This document shows positions 8,160 through 18,141 of a stretch of 64,000 nt of DNA, piece by piece. The position numbers and the translations under genes were made by a program. The notes below the pieces were generated by a model, which had not been told where the DNA came from, did no database searches, and saw nothing but the letters and a program-made list of their open reading frames with translations. Within the stretch, counting starts at the first letter, position 1; the number at the start of each line of letters is the position of its first letter. This stretch comes from Aedoeadaptatus urinae (GTDB lineage: Bacteria; Bacillota; Clostridia; Tissierellales; Peptoniphilaceae), in contig NZ_LT707418.1 of the NCBI RefSeq assembly GCF_900155585.1, positions 248,001-312,000 on the forward strand, written 5' to 3'.

Positions 8160-8576
8160 CTAAAGCGACATTTGATCCAAATACATTTGCAGGATTAAAG
8201 TCGCGGCCAGCTTATCCACATGCTTTTTTCTGTTTTCCCTACGAACGCCACCTTCGATCAGTACGGCTTCGGCACCGGCTGTGGTCAGTCTTTCATCCAC
8301 ATACACAATTTCCATGTTCAACGCCTCTTTTAAGTAATCGGCGTAATTCATGGTTCGCTTTGCCTGAAAGCCCAAGGTATTATTCATGTTTTTCGGTAAA
8401 CCGACGATCAGTTTTTCCACGTCGTACTTGTCGATCAGCGCCTTGAGCGCCTCGACATCTTCCACCTTCGATGCCCGCTTAATCGTCGTCACGCCTTGAG
8501 CCGTAATGCCCAAGGGATCGGAGACGCTGACACCGATGGTTTTGTTTCCAATGTCCAGTCCTAATAATCGCTTCAT
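8160..8576 (-). CDS. ruvX: RuvX/YqgF-type pre-16S rRNA nuclease
   Basis: 138 aa RNase H-fold nuclease implicated in 16S rRNA 5'-end maturation. Starts LLGLDIGNKTIGVSVSDP with the catalytic Asp, then IVGLPKNMNNT, VYVDERLTTAGAE and a final KLAATLILQMYLD helix with the last acidic residue. Lies one base after the aldo/keto reductase stop, so coupled. In many Firmicutes it sits next to ireB, as nearly here; the usual third partner (YrzB) is absent. Confidence 0.93.
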   Translation of the reverse strand: MKRLLGLDIGNKTIGVSVSDPLGITAQGVTTIKRASKVEDVEALKALIDKYDVEKLIVGLPKNMNNTLGFQAKRTMNYADYLKEALNMEIVYVDERLTTAGAEAVLIEGGVRRENRKKHVDKLAATLILQMYLDQMSL

Positions 8577-9518
8577 TTAAATCACTTTAATGCAAAATTC
8601 CGGGCATACTGTCGCACAGTAGCCGCACAAAATACAGTCATCGTTTACGACGGCACGGCCGTCTTCCACGTGAATCGCATCTTGCTTGCAGCGCGCTTGG
8701 CAGCTGCCGCAGCCGATACAGTAATCGCCGATGATCAGCTTGCGTTTCTTCTTCGATACGTCTTCCAAAGCCCGCTCGTTCTCTTTTCCTCTTAAAAAAA
8801 GATCCGTATTGTAGTCGATCTCTTCTTTCGATTGCATGCCGATTGCGGTCGAGTCGATGCAATCGACGGAAGAAATCCATTTTAGAGCGTCGCGGTTTTC
8901 TGCAATTAAATGGCCGCCACCCAGAGCTTTCATTGAATAAATCCCGATGCCCTGATTGTGTCGATGTTCAATGGCGTTTAACATTTCCTGAGGCGTGCCG
9001 TCTTGAATCCCTACTCCGCGCCGATTAATGATCGGGTGGATCACCTCGATCTCCGGAAAAAGCGCCGTCGCATTGACGCAGCCGATAAAGTGGGTGGAAA
9101 TGCCGATGGCACGGATGTAACCCGCCTCTTTTAATTCGGCCAGTCGCTTTAACGCAGCCTTATGGCCCTTTAAGGTCAAGAGAGATTCCTGCTCGTGCAA
9201 CATAAAAATATCAATGTAGTCCGTGTCCAACTCCTCCAGCGCCTTTTTTACGCTGGCATCGGCCGTCTTTTCGTCGTAGCAATAGGCTTTCGAGGTGATC
9301 ACCCATTCACTGCGACCGACTTCTTTAATGGCTCCTTTAATAAAAGCGTAATTATCGTAAATTTCTGCCGTATCAATAAAGTTGATACCCTTTTCGTGGG
9401 CGTAAACTAATAATTCCGTCCCTTTATTTAAAGGTAAATTTGCCTGAAATCTTGAAAAGGTCAACGAGCCGTAGCAAAGAGGCGACACGTGGATCCCAGT
9501 TTTCCCTAACACAGCCAT
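8577..9518 (-). CDS. Aldo/keto reductase with C-terminal 2[4Fe-4S] ferredoxin domain
   Basis: 313 aa. Residues 1-245 are an AKR barrel with the full catalytic tetrad D49, Y54, K77 and H108 (FIDTAEIYDNY, ITSKA, IFMLHEQE). Residues about 262-313 add two four-cysteine motifs, CIGCGSCQARC and CILCGYCATVCP, for two [4Fe-4S] clusters. Such fusions are common in anaerobes and probably pass electrons between ferredoxin and a carbonyl substrate or NADPH; the substrate is unknown. Inserted between ireB and ruvX, which are usually adjacent, and abutting ruvX. RBS AGGAG upstream of ATG. Confidence 0.9.
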   Translation of the reverse strand: MAVLGKTGIHVSPLCYGSLTFSRFQANLPLNKGTELLVYAHEKGINFIDTAEIYDNYAFIKGAIKEVGRSEWVITSKAYCYDEKTADASVKKALEELDTDYIDIFMLHEQESLLTLKGHKAALKRLAELKEAGYIRAIGISTHFIGCVNATALFPEIEVIHPIINRRGVGIQDGTPQEMLNAIEHRHNQGIGIYSMKALGGGHLIAENRDALKWISSVDCIDSTAIGMQSKEEIDYNTDLFLRGKENERALEDVSKKKRKLIIGDYCIGCGSCQARCKQDAIHVEDGRAVVNDDCILCGYCATVCPEFCIKVI

Positions 9519-9530
9519 AGTTTGCTCCTA

Positions 9531-9563
9531 AAATAAATAGAGATGAGCGCAAAGCCCATCTCT
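9531..9563 (-). terminator. Weak terminator after ireB
   Basis: AGAGATG (9539-9545) pairs with CATCTCT (9557-9563), followed on the minus strand by ATTTATTTTA. The stem overlaps the last bases of the ireB stop codon. The U tract is interrupted, so read-through into the reductase gene is likely. Confidence 0.65.
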
Positions 9564-9819
9564 AATCTTCCTTTAAATAGAATGTCAGCAGCTCTGACAG
9601 AAGTTCGTCACGTTCAATGGATTGAATGATACTTCGCGCGTCTAAGTGGCTTGTTATATAGGTGGGGTCTCCGGATAATATATAGCCAATAATTTGATCG
9701 ATGGGATCGTATCCCTTATCCTCTAACGCATGAAATACAGTGGTAATCCCGTCACGGATTTTCTCGCTGTCGCCATTGGTTTTCTCGAATATATGCGTCT
9801 CAAACTGATTATTGTCCAT
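9562..9819 (-). CDS. ireB: IreB-family regulatory phosphoprotein
   Basis: 85 aa small cytoplasmic protein of the IreB/YrzL (DUF965) family. Typical stretches are [44 protein letters not shown] and ELLTFYL. In Enterococcus IreB is a substrate of the PASTA kinase IreK and tunes cephalosporin resistance; a role linked to a Ser/Thr kinase is inferred here. An ideal GGAGGAG ribosome site precedes the ATG. Placed between alaS and ruvX as in many Firmicutes. Confidence 0.93.
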   Translation of the reverse strand: MDNNQFETHIFEKTNGDSEKIRDGITTVFHALEDKGYDPIDQIIGYILSGDPTYITSHLDARSIIQSIERDELLSELLTFYLKED

Positions 9820-9839
9820 ATAATCTCCTCCATAGGAGC

Positions 9840-9848
9840 ATTATATCA
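9840..9848 (-). promoter_or_regulatory. Extended -10 promoter of ireB
   Basis: On the minus strand TGATATAAT (TG-A-TATAAT extended -10) lies 21 bases before the ireB ATG; no good -35 is seen. It would drive ireB, the reductase and ruvX independently of alaS. Confidence 0.6.
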
Positions 9849-9867
9849 TAAATTTCATTGACATACA

Positions 9868-12507
9868 TTACTTTCCAATGGCATTTACAATATCTTTTAC
9901 CCTATCCATGGCCTCTTGGACTTTGCTGACGTCCTTGGCACCGGCCGTGGCCATGTCGGGGCGACCGCCACCGCCGCCGCCGGCGATTTTTGCCACCTCG
10001 CGGACGATGTCTCCTGCCTTAAAGCCTTTTTCGATTAAAGACTTAGGCGATGCACAAACGAAATTGACCTTGTCGCCTGAGACAGTAGACAGGATGATCA
10101 AAGCACCTTCTTTGTCCCGCAAGCTTTCAGCCATGTTCCTGAGATCTTCCACACTGACGTCGGTAAAGTGGCCCCGGATCACGTCGATGCCGGCGATGGC
10201 TTCTTTATCTCCCACTTCTTCCGCCATTTTGCTCTTGGCCATGTCGGCGTGAAGCTTCGTCAGTTCCTTTTCCAGACCTTTTTCCTTATCCAAATGTTGA
10301 ACGAGCTTATCGACGATCACGTCGTCGGTGGCCTTTAAGAGGCCTGCGATTTTTTTATTCATTCCCATGGAGCGGTTGAGCAGTTCGTAAACGGCGGGGC
10401 CGGTGACGGTTTCCATACGGCGAACGCCTGCGGAAATGCCGCTTTCCGACAGGATCTTAAACAGACCGATTTGCGCCGTGTTGTCTACGTGAGTTCCCCC
10501 GCAAAGCTCCATGGAGTAATCGCCCATGGATACGACGCGCACGTTGTCGCCGTATTTGTCTTCGAAAAGGCCCACGGCTCCCTTTTCCTTGGCCTCTTCG
10601 TAAGAGAGAACCTCCGTCTTAACGGGAAGGGATTGGAAAATCGCTTCATTTACCGCCTTTTCAACGGCGCGCAGGTCTTCATGGGATACGGCTTCGTAAT
10701 GGGTGAAGTCGAAACGCATAAAGTTCGGACCGACGTAGGAGCCCGCTTGATTGACGTGATCCCCTAATTGATCCTTCAGCGCCTTGTGAAGCAAGTGGGT
10801 GACGGAGTGGTTGCGGCGAATCTTTTCTCGGCGTCGTTTGTCCACAGAAGCATCTACTGCTCCCGTCGACACAATGCCCTCTGCCACGGTGCCTATAGAG
10901 TAGGTGTGGCCGCTCTTCGTCTTTTGCGTGTCCTCCACTTGGATCGTAAAGCCGTCCCCGGTGATCGTTCCGGTATCGCCGATTTGGCCGCCGCTTTCGC
11001 CGTAAAAGGGCGTAGGGGTGATATAGAAGACGCCCTTTTCGCCGGCACCTAATTGATCCACCTCTTCGCCGCCGGCAATAATGTGCAGAAGCTTCGCACC
11101 CTTTACCTCGGTGGTATCGTAGCCGACGAATTCGATGGTTTCGTCTACATCGTTGAGCTCGTAGGAAGACATGCTGGACCAGCCGATATTGTCGGAGTCG
11201 TCCCGCGCTTCTCTCGCCCGCTCTTTTTGCGCTTCCATTTCTTTTTCAAAGCCCGCTTCGTCCAAAGCGAGTCCGGCATCGGAGAGGATTTCTTCGGTGA
11301 GATCCTCGGGGAAGCCGTAGGTGTCGTAGAGCTTAAAAGCTTCCGCACCAGCCAGCTCGTTTTCTCCGGCGGCTTTTAATTTTTCGATTTCCTCGTCCAG
11401 AAGACTCATGCCGGTTTCCAGGGTCTTTAAGAAGCGCTCTTCTTCACGAAGAATGACTCTGGCGATGACTTCCCGATTGTCGTCCAGCTCTTTGTATTGG
11501 ACCTTCCAGGAATCGATGACGCTTTCGCAAAGCTTGTATAAAAACGCCCCTTCGATGCCCAAATTTCGTCCGTGCTTGGCGGCGCGGCGGGTGAGGCGCC
11601 GTTCCACATAGCCTCGTCCTTCGTTGGAGGGCACGATGGAGTCGGAAATCATAAAGGTAATGGCGCGAATGTGGTCCGTAATAACCCGCACCGATTCGTC
11701 TTTTTTCTTGTCGGTCCCGTATTCGTAATTCGCCATGCGGCAAATATCTTGCAGGATGGCGTTAATGGCGTCGATTTCAAAAATATTGTTCGCATCTTGA
11801 AGCACGGATGCAATACGCTCAAGTCCCATACCCGTATCGATGTTGGGATTGGCCAGAGGGTGGTACTCCCCTTCTTCGTCCTTGTCAAATTGGGTGAATA
11901 CCAAATTCCACACTTCGATGTAGCGGTCGCAATCGCAGCCGGGCTTGCAGTCGGGATCGCCACAGCCGTGTTCTTCGCCTCGGTCGAAATAAATCTCGGA
12001 GCAGGGACCGGAGGGTCCGACAGCAAGCTCCCAGAAGTTGTCGTCCTTGCCCAGGCGCACGATCCGCTCTTTCGGCAGGCCGATCTCTTCGTTCCAAATG
12101 GTGAAGGCTTCGTCGTCATCTAAATAGACCGTGGCCCAAAGGCGATTCGGATCAATTTCCAAGACGCCGGTTAAAAATTCCCAAGCCCAATGAATGGCTT
12201 CGTGTTTAAAGTAATCGCCGAAGGAAAAGTTCCCCAGCATTTCAAAAAAGGTGGCGTGACGGTCGGTCTTGCCCACGTTTTCGATATCGCCGGTGCGAAT
12301 GCACTTTTGCGACGTGCAGACCCGGTGAGCGGGAGGTTCCGCTTCGCCTGTAAAGAATTTCTTCATCGGCGCCATGCCTGCACCGATTAAAAGCAGGGAC
12401 TTGTCCCCCTTCGGTACCAAAGAAAAGCTGGGCAAAGCCAAGTGTTCGTTATGTTCAAAATAATCCAAGAACGCGGAGCGTATCTCGTGTAATCCCAATG
12501 GTTTCAT
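9868..12507 (-). CDS. alaS: Alanyl-tRNA synthetase
   Basis: 879 aa class II synthetase, full length. Aminoacylation domain from residue 1 (HEIRSAFLDYFEHNEHLALPS in outline, VGKTDRHATFFEMLGNFSFG), editing domain with RRNHSVTHLLHKAL and ELCGGTHV zinc ligands, and a C-terminal DHHA1 domain with GGGGGGRPDMATAG. It edits mischarged Ser- and Gly-tRNA. A promoter of its own lies just upstream, with a leader of about 30 bases, too short for a T-box. RBS GGGAGG. Confidence 0.98.
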   Translation of the reverse strand: MKPLGLHEIRSAFLDYFEHNEHLALPSFSLVPKGDKSLLLIGAGMAPMKKFFTGEAEPPAHRVCTSQKCIRTGDIENVGKTDRHATFFEMLGNFSFGDYFKHEAIHWAWEFLTGVLEIDPNRLWATVYLDDDEAFTIWNEEIGLPKERIVRLGKDDNFWELAVGPSGPCSEIYFDRGEEHGCGDPDCKPGCDCDRYIEVWNLVFTQFDKDEEGEYHPLANPNIDTGMGLERIASVLQDANNIFEIDAINAILQDICRMANYEYGTDKKKDESVRVITDHIRAITFMISDSIVPSNEGRGYVERRLTRRAAKHGRNLGIEGAFLYKLCESVIDSWKVQYKELDDNREVIARVILREEERFLKTLETGMSLLDEEIEKLKAAGENELAGAEAFKLYDTYGFPEDLTEEILSDAGLALDEAGFEKEMEAQKERAREARDDSDNIGWSSMSSYELNDVDETIEFVGYDTTEVKGAKLLHIIAGGEEVDQLGAGEKGVFYITPTPFYGESGGQIGDTGTITGDGFTIQVEDTQKTKSGHTYSIGTVAEGIVSTGAVDASVDKRRREKIRRNHSVTHLLHKALKDQLGDHVNQAGSYVGPNFMRFDFTHYEAVSHEDLRAVEKAVNEAIFQSLPVKTEVLSYEEAKEKGAVGLFEDKYGDNVRVVSMGDYSMELCGGTHVDNTAQIGLFKILSESGISAGVRRMETVTGPAVYELLNRSMGMNKKIAGLLKATDDVIVDKLVQHLDKEKGLEKELTKLHADMAKSKMAEEVGDKEAIAGIDVIRGHFTDVSVEDLRNMAESLRDKEGALIILSTVSGDKVNFVCASPKSLIEKGFKAGDIVREVAKIAGGGGGGRPDMATAGAKDVSKVQEAMDRVKDIVNAIGK

Positions 12508-12542
12508 AATGCCTCCCGATATTTGTATAGTCTCTGATTAAA

Positions 12543-12571
12543 ATTATAAAGTTGGCCGCATGGAAAGTCAA
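12543..12571 (-). promoter_or_regulatory. Sigma-A promoter of alaS
   Basis: TTGACT (12566-12571), 17-base spacer, TATAAT (12543-12548) on the minus strand. Strong vegetative promoter between the AI-2E gene terminator and alaS. Confidence 0.88.
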
Positions 12572-12596
12572 TTTTCTACCGTCGCCACGGCCTTTG

Positions 12597-12632
12597 AACA
12601 AATAAAATAAGTGACGGAGTCCGTCACTTATT
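12597..12632 (-). terminator. Terminator after the AI-2E transporter gene
   Basis: Stem of about 12 bp (TAAGTGACGG core at 12608-12617 with 12621-12630, 3-base loop), followed on the minus strand by TTTATTTGTT. It overlaps the stop codon of the upstream gene and isolates alaS. Confidence 0.88.
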
Positions 12633-13866
12633 GCACTTGTCTTAATTCTTCTTTTTTTCGTCTGCCGTCGCGCAGCTTCATAAGGATAAAGTTTTTGATG
12701 ATGACCAAAATGGAGAAAACGGGCACGGATAAAATCATACCCATAACGCCGAAAGTGCCGCCGCCGATAAAGATACACATGAGGACGATGGCCGGATGTA
12801 GCCCGGTGCGCTTGCCCAAAATTTTCGGCGCAAACAAATTGTTTTCCGCCCATTGCAGGAAGAAGAACATGACCGCCACCCACACGGCCTTGGTCCAGGA
12901 ATCCATAAAGGAAAAGAAGAAGGCCGGTATAAAGGCGAGGAAAGGTCCGATGTATGGAATAATGTCGGCGATGATGGTAATCAGCCCGATGGCCACGGCG
13001 AAATTGACGCCTAAGATGAAGAGCATGAACATGGTCATGAGACCGACGATGACGGCGAGAAGCAATTTCCCTTTGACAAATTCCATCATGGCCGCGTTAA
13101 TTTCAGAACCCAGGTTCAAAATATCCGATCGGAAACCGGAAGGAATGGCCTTGTAGACTTTTACTTTGATACGATTTTTATCCACCGTAAAGTAATAGGT
13201 AAGGATCAAGACCAATACAAAGCTGACCATGCGGCCGATGGCGGCATACATGCCGCTGGCCATGGAGCGGACCTTGTCCAGAAAGCTGTTCTCCAACGTA
13301 TTTAAATAGGCTTCCACCTGTTTCTGTCCGCTGGACATAATCCGCGTCATGTCGAGGTTCGTCATCTTTTCAATTTTGTCCGACATCTCTAAGATGCGTA
13401 CGTTCCATTCGTTCAGCCACTGGGGCAGAGCGATAAACAAATTTCTCAGCTCTTCGATGGTCTTCGGCAGGACCACGACAAACAAAAGCACCAGGGCGAG
13501 AATAAAGCCCACGTAAACGATGAGTACGCCGAATCGCCTGGGGATGCGCTTCGTCTCCAGATAATTGACCAGCGGGTTAATGATATAGGCCAAGATCACG
13601 GAGATAAAGAAGGCAGTCAATGCCGTTCGCAAAACGGGAAATCTTGCAAACACATAGCGAAGGGCGATGAGGGCCAGTATCCCTAACAGAATCATCCCGA
13701 CCAATCTCAGGTCCAAATGAATACGCCTGCTCTTGTCGATGTATTGATTGCCGATGTTGATCAGGTAGTAGACGCTTAAAGCGATGAGCAAAATGAGCAA
13801 GATGCCCCGGATGACGACGAGAAAATTCGGCGTCACCACGTCGAAAAAGGAATCGAATTGATGCAT
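12628..13866 (-). CDS. AI-2E family membrane permease
   Basis: 412 aa polytopic membrane protein of the AI-2E exporter-like (PerM/YdbI/TqsA) superfamily. Seven to eight hydrophobic segments; the long central soluble loop (about residues 140-230) and the GLMTMFMLFILGVNF and DIIPYIGPFLAFIPA segments are typical. Family members move small molecules or sodium; the substrate is unknown here and AI-2 export should not be assumed. Starts 3 bases after the rrf2 stop with a GAGGTAG ribosome site that contains that stop codon, so translation is coupled to the regulator. Confidence 0.88.
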   Translation of the reverse strand: MHQFDSFFDVVTPNFLVVIRGILLILLIALSVYYLINIGNQYIDKSRRIHLDLRLVGMILLGILALIALRYVFARFPVLRTALTAFFISVILAYIINPLVNYLETKRIPRRFGVLIVYVGFILALVLLFVVVLPKTIEELRNLFIALPQWLNEWNVRILEMSDKIEKMTNLDMTRIMSSGQKQVEAYLNTLENSFLDKVRSMASGMYAAIGRMVSFVLVLILTYYFTVDKNRIKVKVYKAIPSGFRSDILNLGSEINAAMMEFVKGKLLLAVIVGLMTMFMLFILGVNFAVAIGLITIIADIIPYIGPFLAFIPAFFFSFMDSWTKAVWVAVMFFFLQWAENNLFAPKILGKRTGLHPAIVLMCIFIGGGTFGVMGMILSVPVFSILVIIKNFILMKLRDGRRKKEELRQVQ

Positions 13867-13869
13867 AGA

Positions 13870-14268
13870 CTACCTCATATCCGCAAGAGACATGGATTTT
13901 AATACACCGTCTACTTCTTGCTGGATGCGATCCAAAATCGACTTCGCCGAGCAAGCTTCTCCCCGATCACAGGAAATGCTCTCGTCGCCGCTACAACAGG
14001 AAAAAGCCATTTCTCCTTCCAGTGCGGCAATAACATCGGCGATGGCGATCTCTTCCGGCGGCGATGCCAAGACGTAGCCGCCTTGGGCGCCTCGGATACT
14101 TTCTACCAGCTTGCGTTTTTTTAAGCGTGAAAACAATTGTTCAAGATAGGCCACGCTCAGGCCTTCGGCCTCGGCAATGTAATTGACCGATAAAGGTCCC
14201 TTGCCGTAATTTTCCGCCAAATGATACATGGCCATGAGTCCGTAACGACCTCTCGTCGATAACTTCAT
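13870..14268 (-). CDS. Rrf2-family transcriptional regulator (IscR-like cysteines)
   Basis: 132 aa winged-helix regulator. N-terminus MKLSTRGRYGLMAMYHLAE, recognition region AYLEQLFSRLKKRKLVESIRG and wing AQGGYVLA. Cysteines C92, C100 and C106 (C91 adjacent) match the three-cysteine cluster site of IscR-type sensors with slightly wider spacing, so it may sense Fe-S or cysteine status. In relatives this gene usually leads an iscS-iscU-mnmA-alaS block; here those genes are missing and an AI-2E permease follows. It has its own promoter overlapping the leuS stop and a perfect AAGGAGGTG ribosome site. Confidence 0.92.
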   Translation of the reverse strand: MKLSTRGRYGLMAMYHLAENYGKGPLSVNYIAEAEGLSVAYLEQLFSRLKKRKLVESIRGAQGGYVLASPPEEIAIADVIAALEGEMAFSCCSGDESISCDRGEACSAKSILDRIQQEVDGVLKSMSLADMR

Positions 14269-14306
14269 GTCTTCACCTCCTTAATCCCTAGTCATTTTCT
14301 ATGAAT

Positions 14307-14335
14307 AAGATACCTCATTCACCGAAAGCTGTCAA
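14307..14335 (-). promoter_or_regulatory. Promoter of the rrf2-AI-2E transcription unit
   Basis: TTGACA (14330-14335), 17-base spacer, TATCTT (14307-14312) on the minus strand. The -35 element lies at the leuS stop codon. The leader includes ATGACTAGGGATTAAGG, a possible but unproven autoregulatory site. Confidence 0.78.
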
Positions 14336-14336
14336 A

Positions 14337-16745
14337 CTACTTGACAACGACATTCAAAATCTTGCCGGGGACGTAGATTTCTTTGACGACATTCTTGCCT
14401 TCCGTTTGCTTGACGAAGCTTTCATCGCCGTGCAAAACGCCCAGGGCCTCTTCTTGGGAAGCTTCCCGAGGCAGTGTGATTTTAAAGCGCACCTTGCCGT
14501 TAAATTGAACGGGCACTTCCACCACATCTTCCACGGTCTTGTCTTCGTCGTAGCTCGGCCAGGATTGTTCGCAAAGATGGCCGCCGAAGTTACATGCCTC
14601 CCACAATTCTTCCGTAATGTGGGGAGCCACGGGATTTAAGAGGATCAGGAAGGTCTTGAATTCCGCTTCATTGATGCCTTCTTTTTGGAAAATATTGACG
14701 GCAGTCATCAGCTGAGCGATGGCCGTGTTGGCCTTTAAATGTTCGTAGTCGTAGCTGACTTTTTTAATGGTTTGGTGCATCAAGACTTCTGTCTCTTTTC
14801 TGTAGGCGCTGCCCGGTTGAACAGCTTCCGCCAAGCTCCACACCCTTTCCAGGAAACGACGGCAGCCTCTGACGCTGTTGTCGGACCAGGGTACGGATTT
14901 TTCGAAGTCGCCGATAAACATTTCGTAGGTTCTCAGAGTGTCTGCACCGTACTGATTGACAATGTCGTCGGGATTGATGACATTGCCGCGGCTCTTGCTC
15001 ATTTTGCCGCCGTCTTCCCCTAAGATCATGCCGTGGCTCGTGCGTTTTTGATAGGGCTCTTCCGTATTGACGACGCCGATGTCGTAGAGGAATTTATGCC
15101 AGAAGCGAGAGTACAGCAGGTGCAAGGTGGTGTGCTCCATGCCGCCGTTGTACCAATCCACGGGCATAAAGTATTCCAAAGCCTCCTTGCTTGCCAAGGC
15201 TTCGTCGTTGTGAGGATCGGTGTAGCGCAGATAGTACCAGCTGCTGCCCGCCCATTGAGGCATGGTATCCGTTTCGCGCATGGCGGGCTTGCCGCATTTC
15301 GGACAGGTGGTGTGTACCCATTCATCCACTTCAGATAAGGGCGATTGGCCGTTATCCGTGGGCTCGTAATTTTCTACTTCGGGAAGCTCTAAGGGCAACT
15401 GATCTTCGGGCACGGGTACCCAACCGCAGTCGTCGCAGTGAATGAGGGGGATCGGTTCGCCCCAGTACCGTTGTCTGGAGAAGACCCAGTCCCGCAATTT
15501 ATAATTGGTTTGGCGCTTGCCAAGTCCTTTTTCCGTAATCCACTCGATCATTTTGTGAATGGCATCTTCCACTTCCATGCCGTCGAGGAAGCCGGAATTG
15601 ATCATGTGGCCGGAGTGAACGTCTACATAGGCCTCTTCTTCCACATTGCCGCCGTCGATGACGGGGACGATGGGCAGACCGAATTTCTTCGCAAATTCCC
15701 AGTCGCGTTGGTCGTGGGCCGGCACGGACATAATGGCGCCGGTGCCGTAGCTCATTAAGACGTAGTCGGAAATCCAAATGGGAATATCTTTTCCGGTAGC
15801 CAGGTTAATGCCGTAGAGGCCCTCTAAGGCGACACCGGTTTTTTCTTTGGAAAGTTCCGTGCGCTCGAAGTCCGACTTCTTTTCCACTTCGGCAATATAA
15901 TCATCCACGGCATCGATGTTTTTAATCATGTCGCGGTGATCCTTCACCAAGGGATGCTCCGGTGCCACGACCATATAGGTGGCGCCGAAGAGGGTGTCCG
16001 GACGGGTGGTAAAGACGTTGAGCACCGTGTCCGTGCCCTTCACTTTAAAGAGAATTTCCGCACCGACGCTCTTGCCGATCCAGTTCCGTTGTTGAATCTT
16101 AACCGGCTCGATAAAGTCCACGTGATCCAAGCCTTCCAAGAGGCGATCGGCGTAGGCGGTGATCTTTAACATCCATTGGCTGCGACGCTTGTGCTTCACT
16201 TCCGTGCCGCAGCGCTCGCATTTGCCGCCGACGACTTCTTCGTTGGCGAGACCCACCTTACAGGAAGGGCACCAGTTGACGGGCATCTCTTCCTTATAGG
16301 CCAGGCCGTGCTTGAACATTTGCAGGAAGATCCATTGGGTCCAGCGATAGTATTTGGGGTCGGTGGTGTTGATTTCTCTCGACCAGTCGAAGCTGAAGCC
16401 CAGGCTCTTTAATTGCTTTTTAAAGTTGGCCACGTTTTTTTCCGTCACGATGCGAGGGTGAATTTTATTTTTAATGGCGTAGTTTTCCGTAGGCAGGCCG
16501 AATGCGTCCCAGCCCATGGTGAAAATAACATTTTCGCCTTCGTAGCGACGCTTTCTCGCCACGATATCCAGTGCCGTATAGGGGCGCGGGTGACCGACGT
16601 GGAGCCCTTGTCCCGAAGGATAGGGGAATTCGACTAAGGGGTAGAACTTTTTCTTTCCGGGTTCGATGACGGCCTTATAGGTCTCGTGTTCGTCCCAAAA
16701 ATCTTGCCATTTCTTCTCGATGACTTTAGGATCGTAATTTTTCAT
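14337..16745 (-). CDS. leuS: Leucyl-tRNA synthetase
   Basis: 802 aa class I synthetase, full length for Firmicutes. HIGH-type motif [16 protein letters not shown] near residue 40, two CxxC zinc-like pairs (CPSCKVG...CERCG), CP1 editing domain with [11 protein letters not shown], and [10 protein letters not shown] catalytic loop. Charges tRNA-Leu and hydrolyses mischarged products. No T-box precedes it; it follows asnS by 13 bases and is read from the nrdR-rarA-asnS unit. Confidence 0.98.
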   Translation of the reverse strand: MKNYDPKVIEKKWQDFWDEHETYKAVIEPGKKKFYPLVEFPYPSGQGLHVGHPRPYTALDIVARKRRYEGENVIFTMGWDAFGLPTENYAIKNKIHPRIVTEKNVANFKKQLKSLGFSFDWSREINTTDPKYYRWTQWIFLQMFKHGLAYKEEMPVNWCPSCKVGLANEEVVGGKCERCGTEVKHKRRSQWMLKITAYADRLLEGLDHVDFIEPVKIQQRNWIGKSVGAEILFKVKGTDTVLNVFTTRPDTLFGATYMVVAPEHPLVKDHRDMIKNIDAVDDYIAEVEKKSDFERTELSKEKTGVALEGLYGINLATGKDIPIWISDYVLMSYGTGAIMSVPAHDQRDWEFAKKFGLPIVPVIDGGNVEEEAYVDVHSGHMINSGFLDGMEVEDAIHKMIEWITEKGLGKRQTNYKLRDWVFSRQRYWGEPIPLIHCDDCGWVPVPEDQLPLELPEVENYEPTDNGQSPLSEVDEWVHTTCPKCGKPAMRETDTMPQWAGSSWYYLRYTDPHNDEALASKEALEYFMPVDWYNGGMEHTTLHLLYSRFWHKFLYDIGVVNTEEPYQKRTSHGMILGEDGGKMSKSRGNVINPDDIVNQYGADTLRTYEMFIGDFEKSVPWSDNSVRGCRRFLERVWSLAEAVQPGSAYRKETEVLMHQTIKKVSYDYEHLKANTAIAQLMTAVNIFQKEGINEAEFKTFLILLNPVAPHITEELWEACNFGGHLCEQSWPSYDEDKTVEDVVEVPVQFNGKVRFKITLPREASQEEALGVLHGDESFVKQTEGKNVVKEIYVPGKILNVVVK

Positions 16746-16758
16746 CGTAAATGCCTTT

Positions 16759-18141
16759 CTAAAACTCTGCGTTGCCGACGGTCCGCGGGAAGGGAATCAC
16801 GTCGCGGATGTTTTTCATGCCGGTAATATACATGACAGCTCGTTCAAAGCCCAAGCCGTAGCCCGAGTGCACGACGCTACCGTAGCGGCGAAGGTCCATG
16901 TACCAGCTGTAGCTTTCTTGATCGAGTCCGAATTCGTCCAGCTTGGCCAAGAGAACGTCCGGTCGTTCTTCCCTTTGGCTTCCGCCGATAATTTCGCCGA
17001 TACCCGGCACCAAGAGGTCCATGGCGGCGACGGTTTTCTTATCTTCGTTTTCGCGCATATAAAAGGCTTTGATTTCCTTGGGATAGTCCACGATAAAGAC
17101 GGGTTTTTTGTAAACTTCTTCCGTGATGTAGCGTTCGTGCTCCGTTTGCAGGTCGATGCCCCAGCTGACCGGGAACTTAAATTCGTGGCCGCTCTTTTCC
17201 AAAATATCGATTGCTTCCGTGTAGGTAATCCGCACGAATTCCGATTCGACGACGTTTTTCAAGCGGTCGATGAGACCTTTGTCGATAAAGGAATTAAAGA
17301 ATTCCATTTCGTGAGGCGCGTGTTCGAAGACATAGTTAATAATGTACTTGAGCATGTCTTCCGCCACATTCATATTGTCTTCCAAATCGGCGAAGGCCAT
17401 TTCCGGCTCGATCATCCAAAATTCCGCCGCATGGCGTTGGGTATTGGAGTTTTCAGCGCGGAAGGTGGGCCCGAAGGTGTAGATATTTCTGAAGGCCGTG
17501 GCGAATGCTTCCCCTTGTAATTGGCCGCTCACCGTTAAATTCGTGTGCTTGCCGAAGAAGTCTTGGCTGAAATCCACTTTTCCCTCGTCATTTTTCGGCG
17601 GATTGTTTAAATCCAACGTAGTGACCTGGAACATTTCTCCGGCACCTTCGGCGTCGCTGGCCGTAATAATCGGCGTGTGAACGTAGACGAAGCGGCGTTG
17701 TTGGAAAAATTCGTGAACTGCAAAGGCGATGAGGCTGCGCACGCGGAACACCGCTTGGAAGGTGTTGGTGCGGGGACGAAGGTGAGCCTTGGTCCTTAGG
17801 TATTCGAAGGTGTGACGCTTCTTTTGCAGCGGATAATCGCTTTCGGCTAAGTGCTCGGCCGTAATCTTTTTTGCGTGGACCTCGACGGGTTGCTTTGCTC
17901 CGGGGCTTTCCACCAGCTCCCCTTCCACGCGAATGGAGCTGTAAATCGGGTACTTGGCGATTTCTTTAAAGTTTTCAAGCTCTGCCTCATAGACGACTTG
18001 AATTCCGTCGAAGCCGCTGCCGTCGGACAGTTGGATAAAGCCGAAATTTTTCGAATCTCTGGAGGTTTTAATCCATCCTTCCAGGACCAAATCATGTCCT
18101 AAGTAATCCTTATAATTTTCTAATACTTCACGAATTTCCAC
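16759..18141 (-). CDS. asnS: Asparaginyl-tRNA synthetase
   Basis: 460 aa class IIb synthetase. An N-terminal OB-fold anticodon-binding domain ([20 protein letters not shown]) is followed by the catalytic core with motif 2 [21 protein letters not shown] in outline and motif 3 [15 protein letters not shown]. The Asn-type signature rather than Asp-type is supported by FRAENSNT and overall length. Overlaps the rarA stop by 14 bases; leuS follows. Direct AsnRS makes the tRNA-dependent Asn pathway unnecessary. Confidence 0.97.
   Translation of the reverse strand: MEIREVLENYKDYLGHDLVLEGWIKTSRDSKNFGFIQLSDGSGFDGIQVVYEAELENFKEIAKYPIYSSIRVEGELVESPGAKQPVEVHAKKITAEHLAESDYPLQKKRHTFEYLRTKAHLRPRTNTFQAVFRVRSLIAFAVHEFFQQRRFVYVHTPIITASDAEGAGEMFQVTTLDLNNPPKNDEGKVDFSQDFFGKHTNLTVSGQLQGEAFATAFRNIYTFGPTFRAENSNTQRHAAEFWMIEPEMAFADLEDNMNVAEDMLKYIINYVFEHAPHEMEFFNSFIDKGLIDRLKNVVESEFVRITYTEAIDILEKSGHEFKFPVSWGIDLQTEHERYITEEVYKKPVFIVDYPKEIKAFYMRENEDKKTVAAMDLLVPGIGEIIGGSQREERPDVLLAKLDEFGLDQESYSWYMDLRRYGSVVHSGYGLGFERAVMYITGMKNIRDVIPFPRTVGNAEF

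Noticed and set aside
12508-12627. Possible T-box leader before alaS
   Set aside because: The promoter leaves only about 30 transcribed bases, and the hairpin in the gap is the terminator of the preceding gene.
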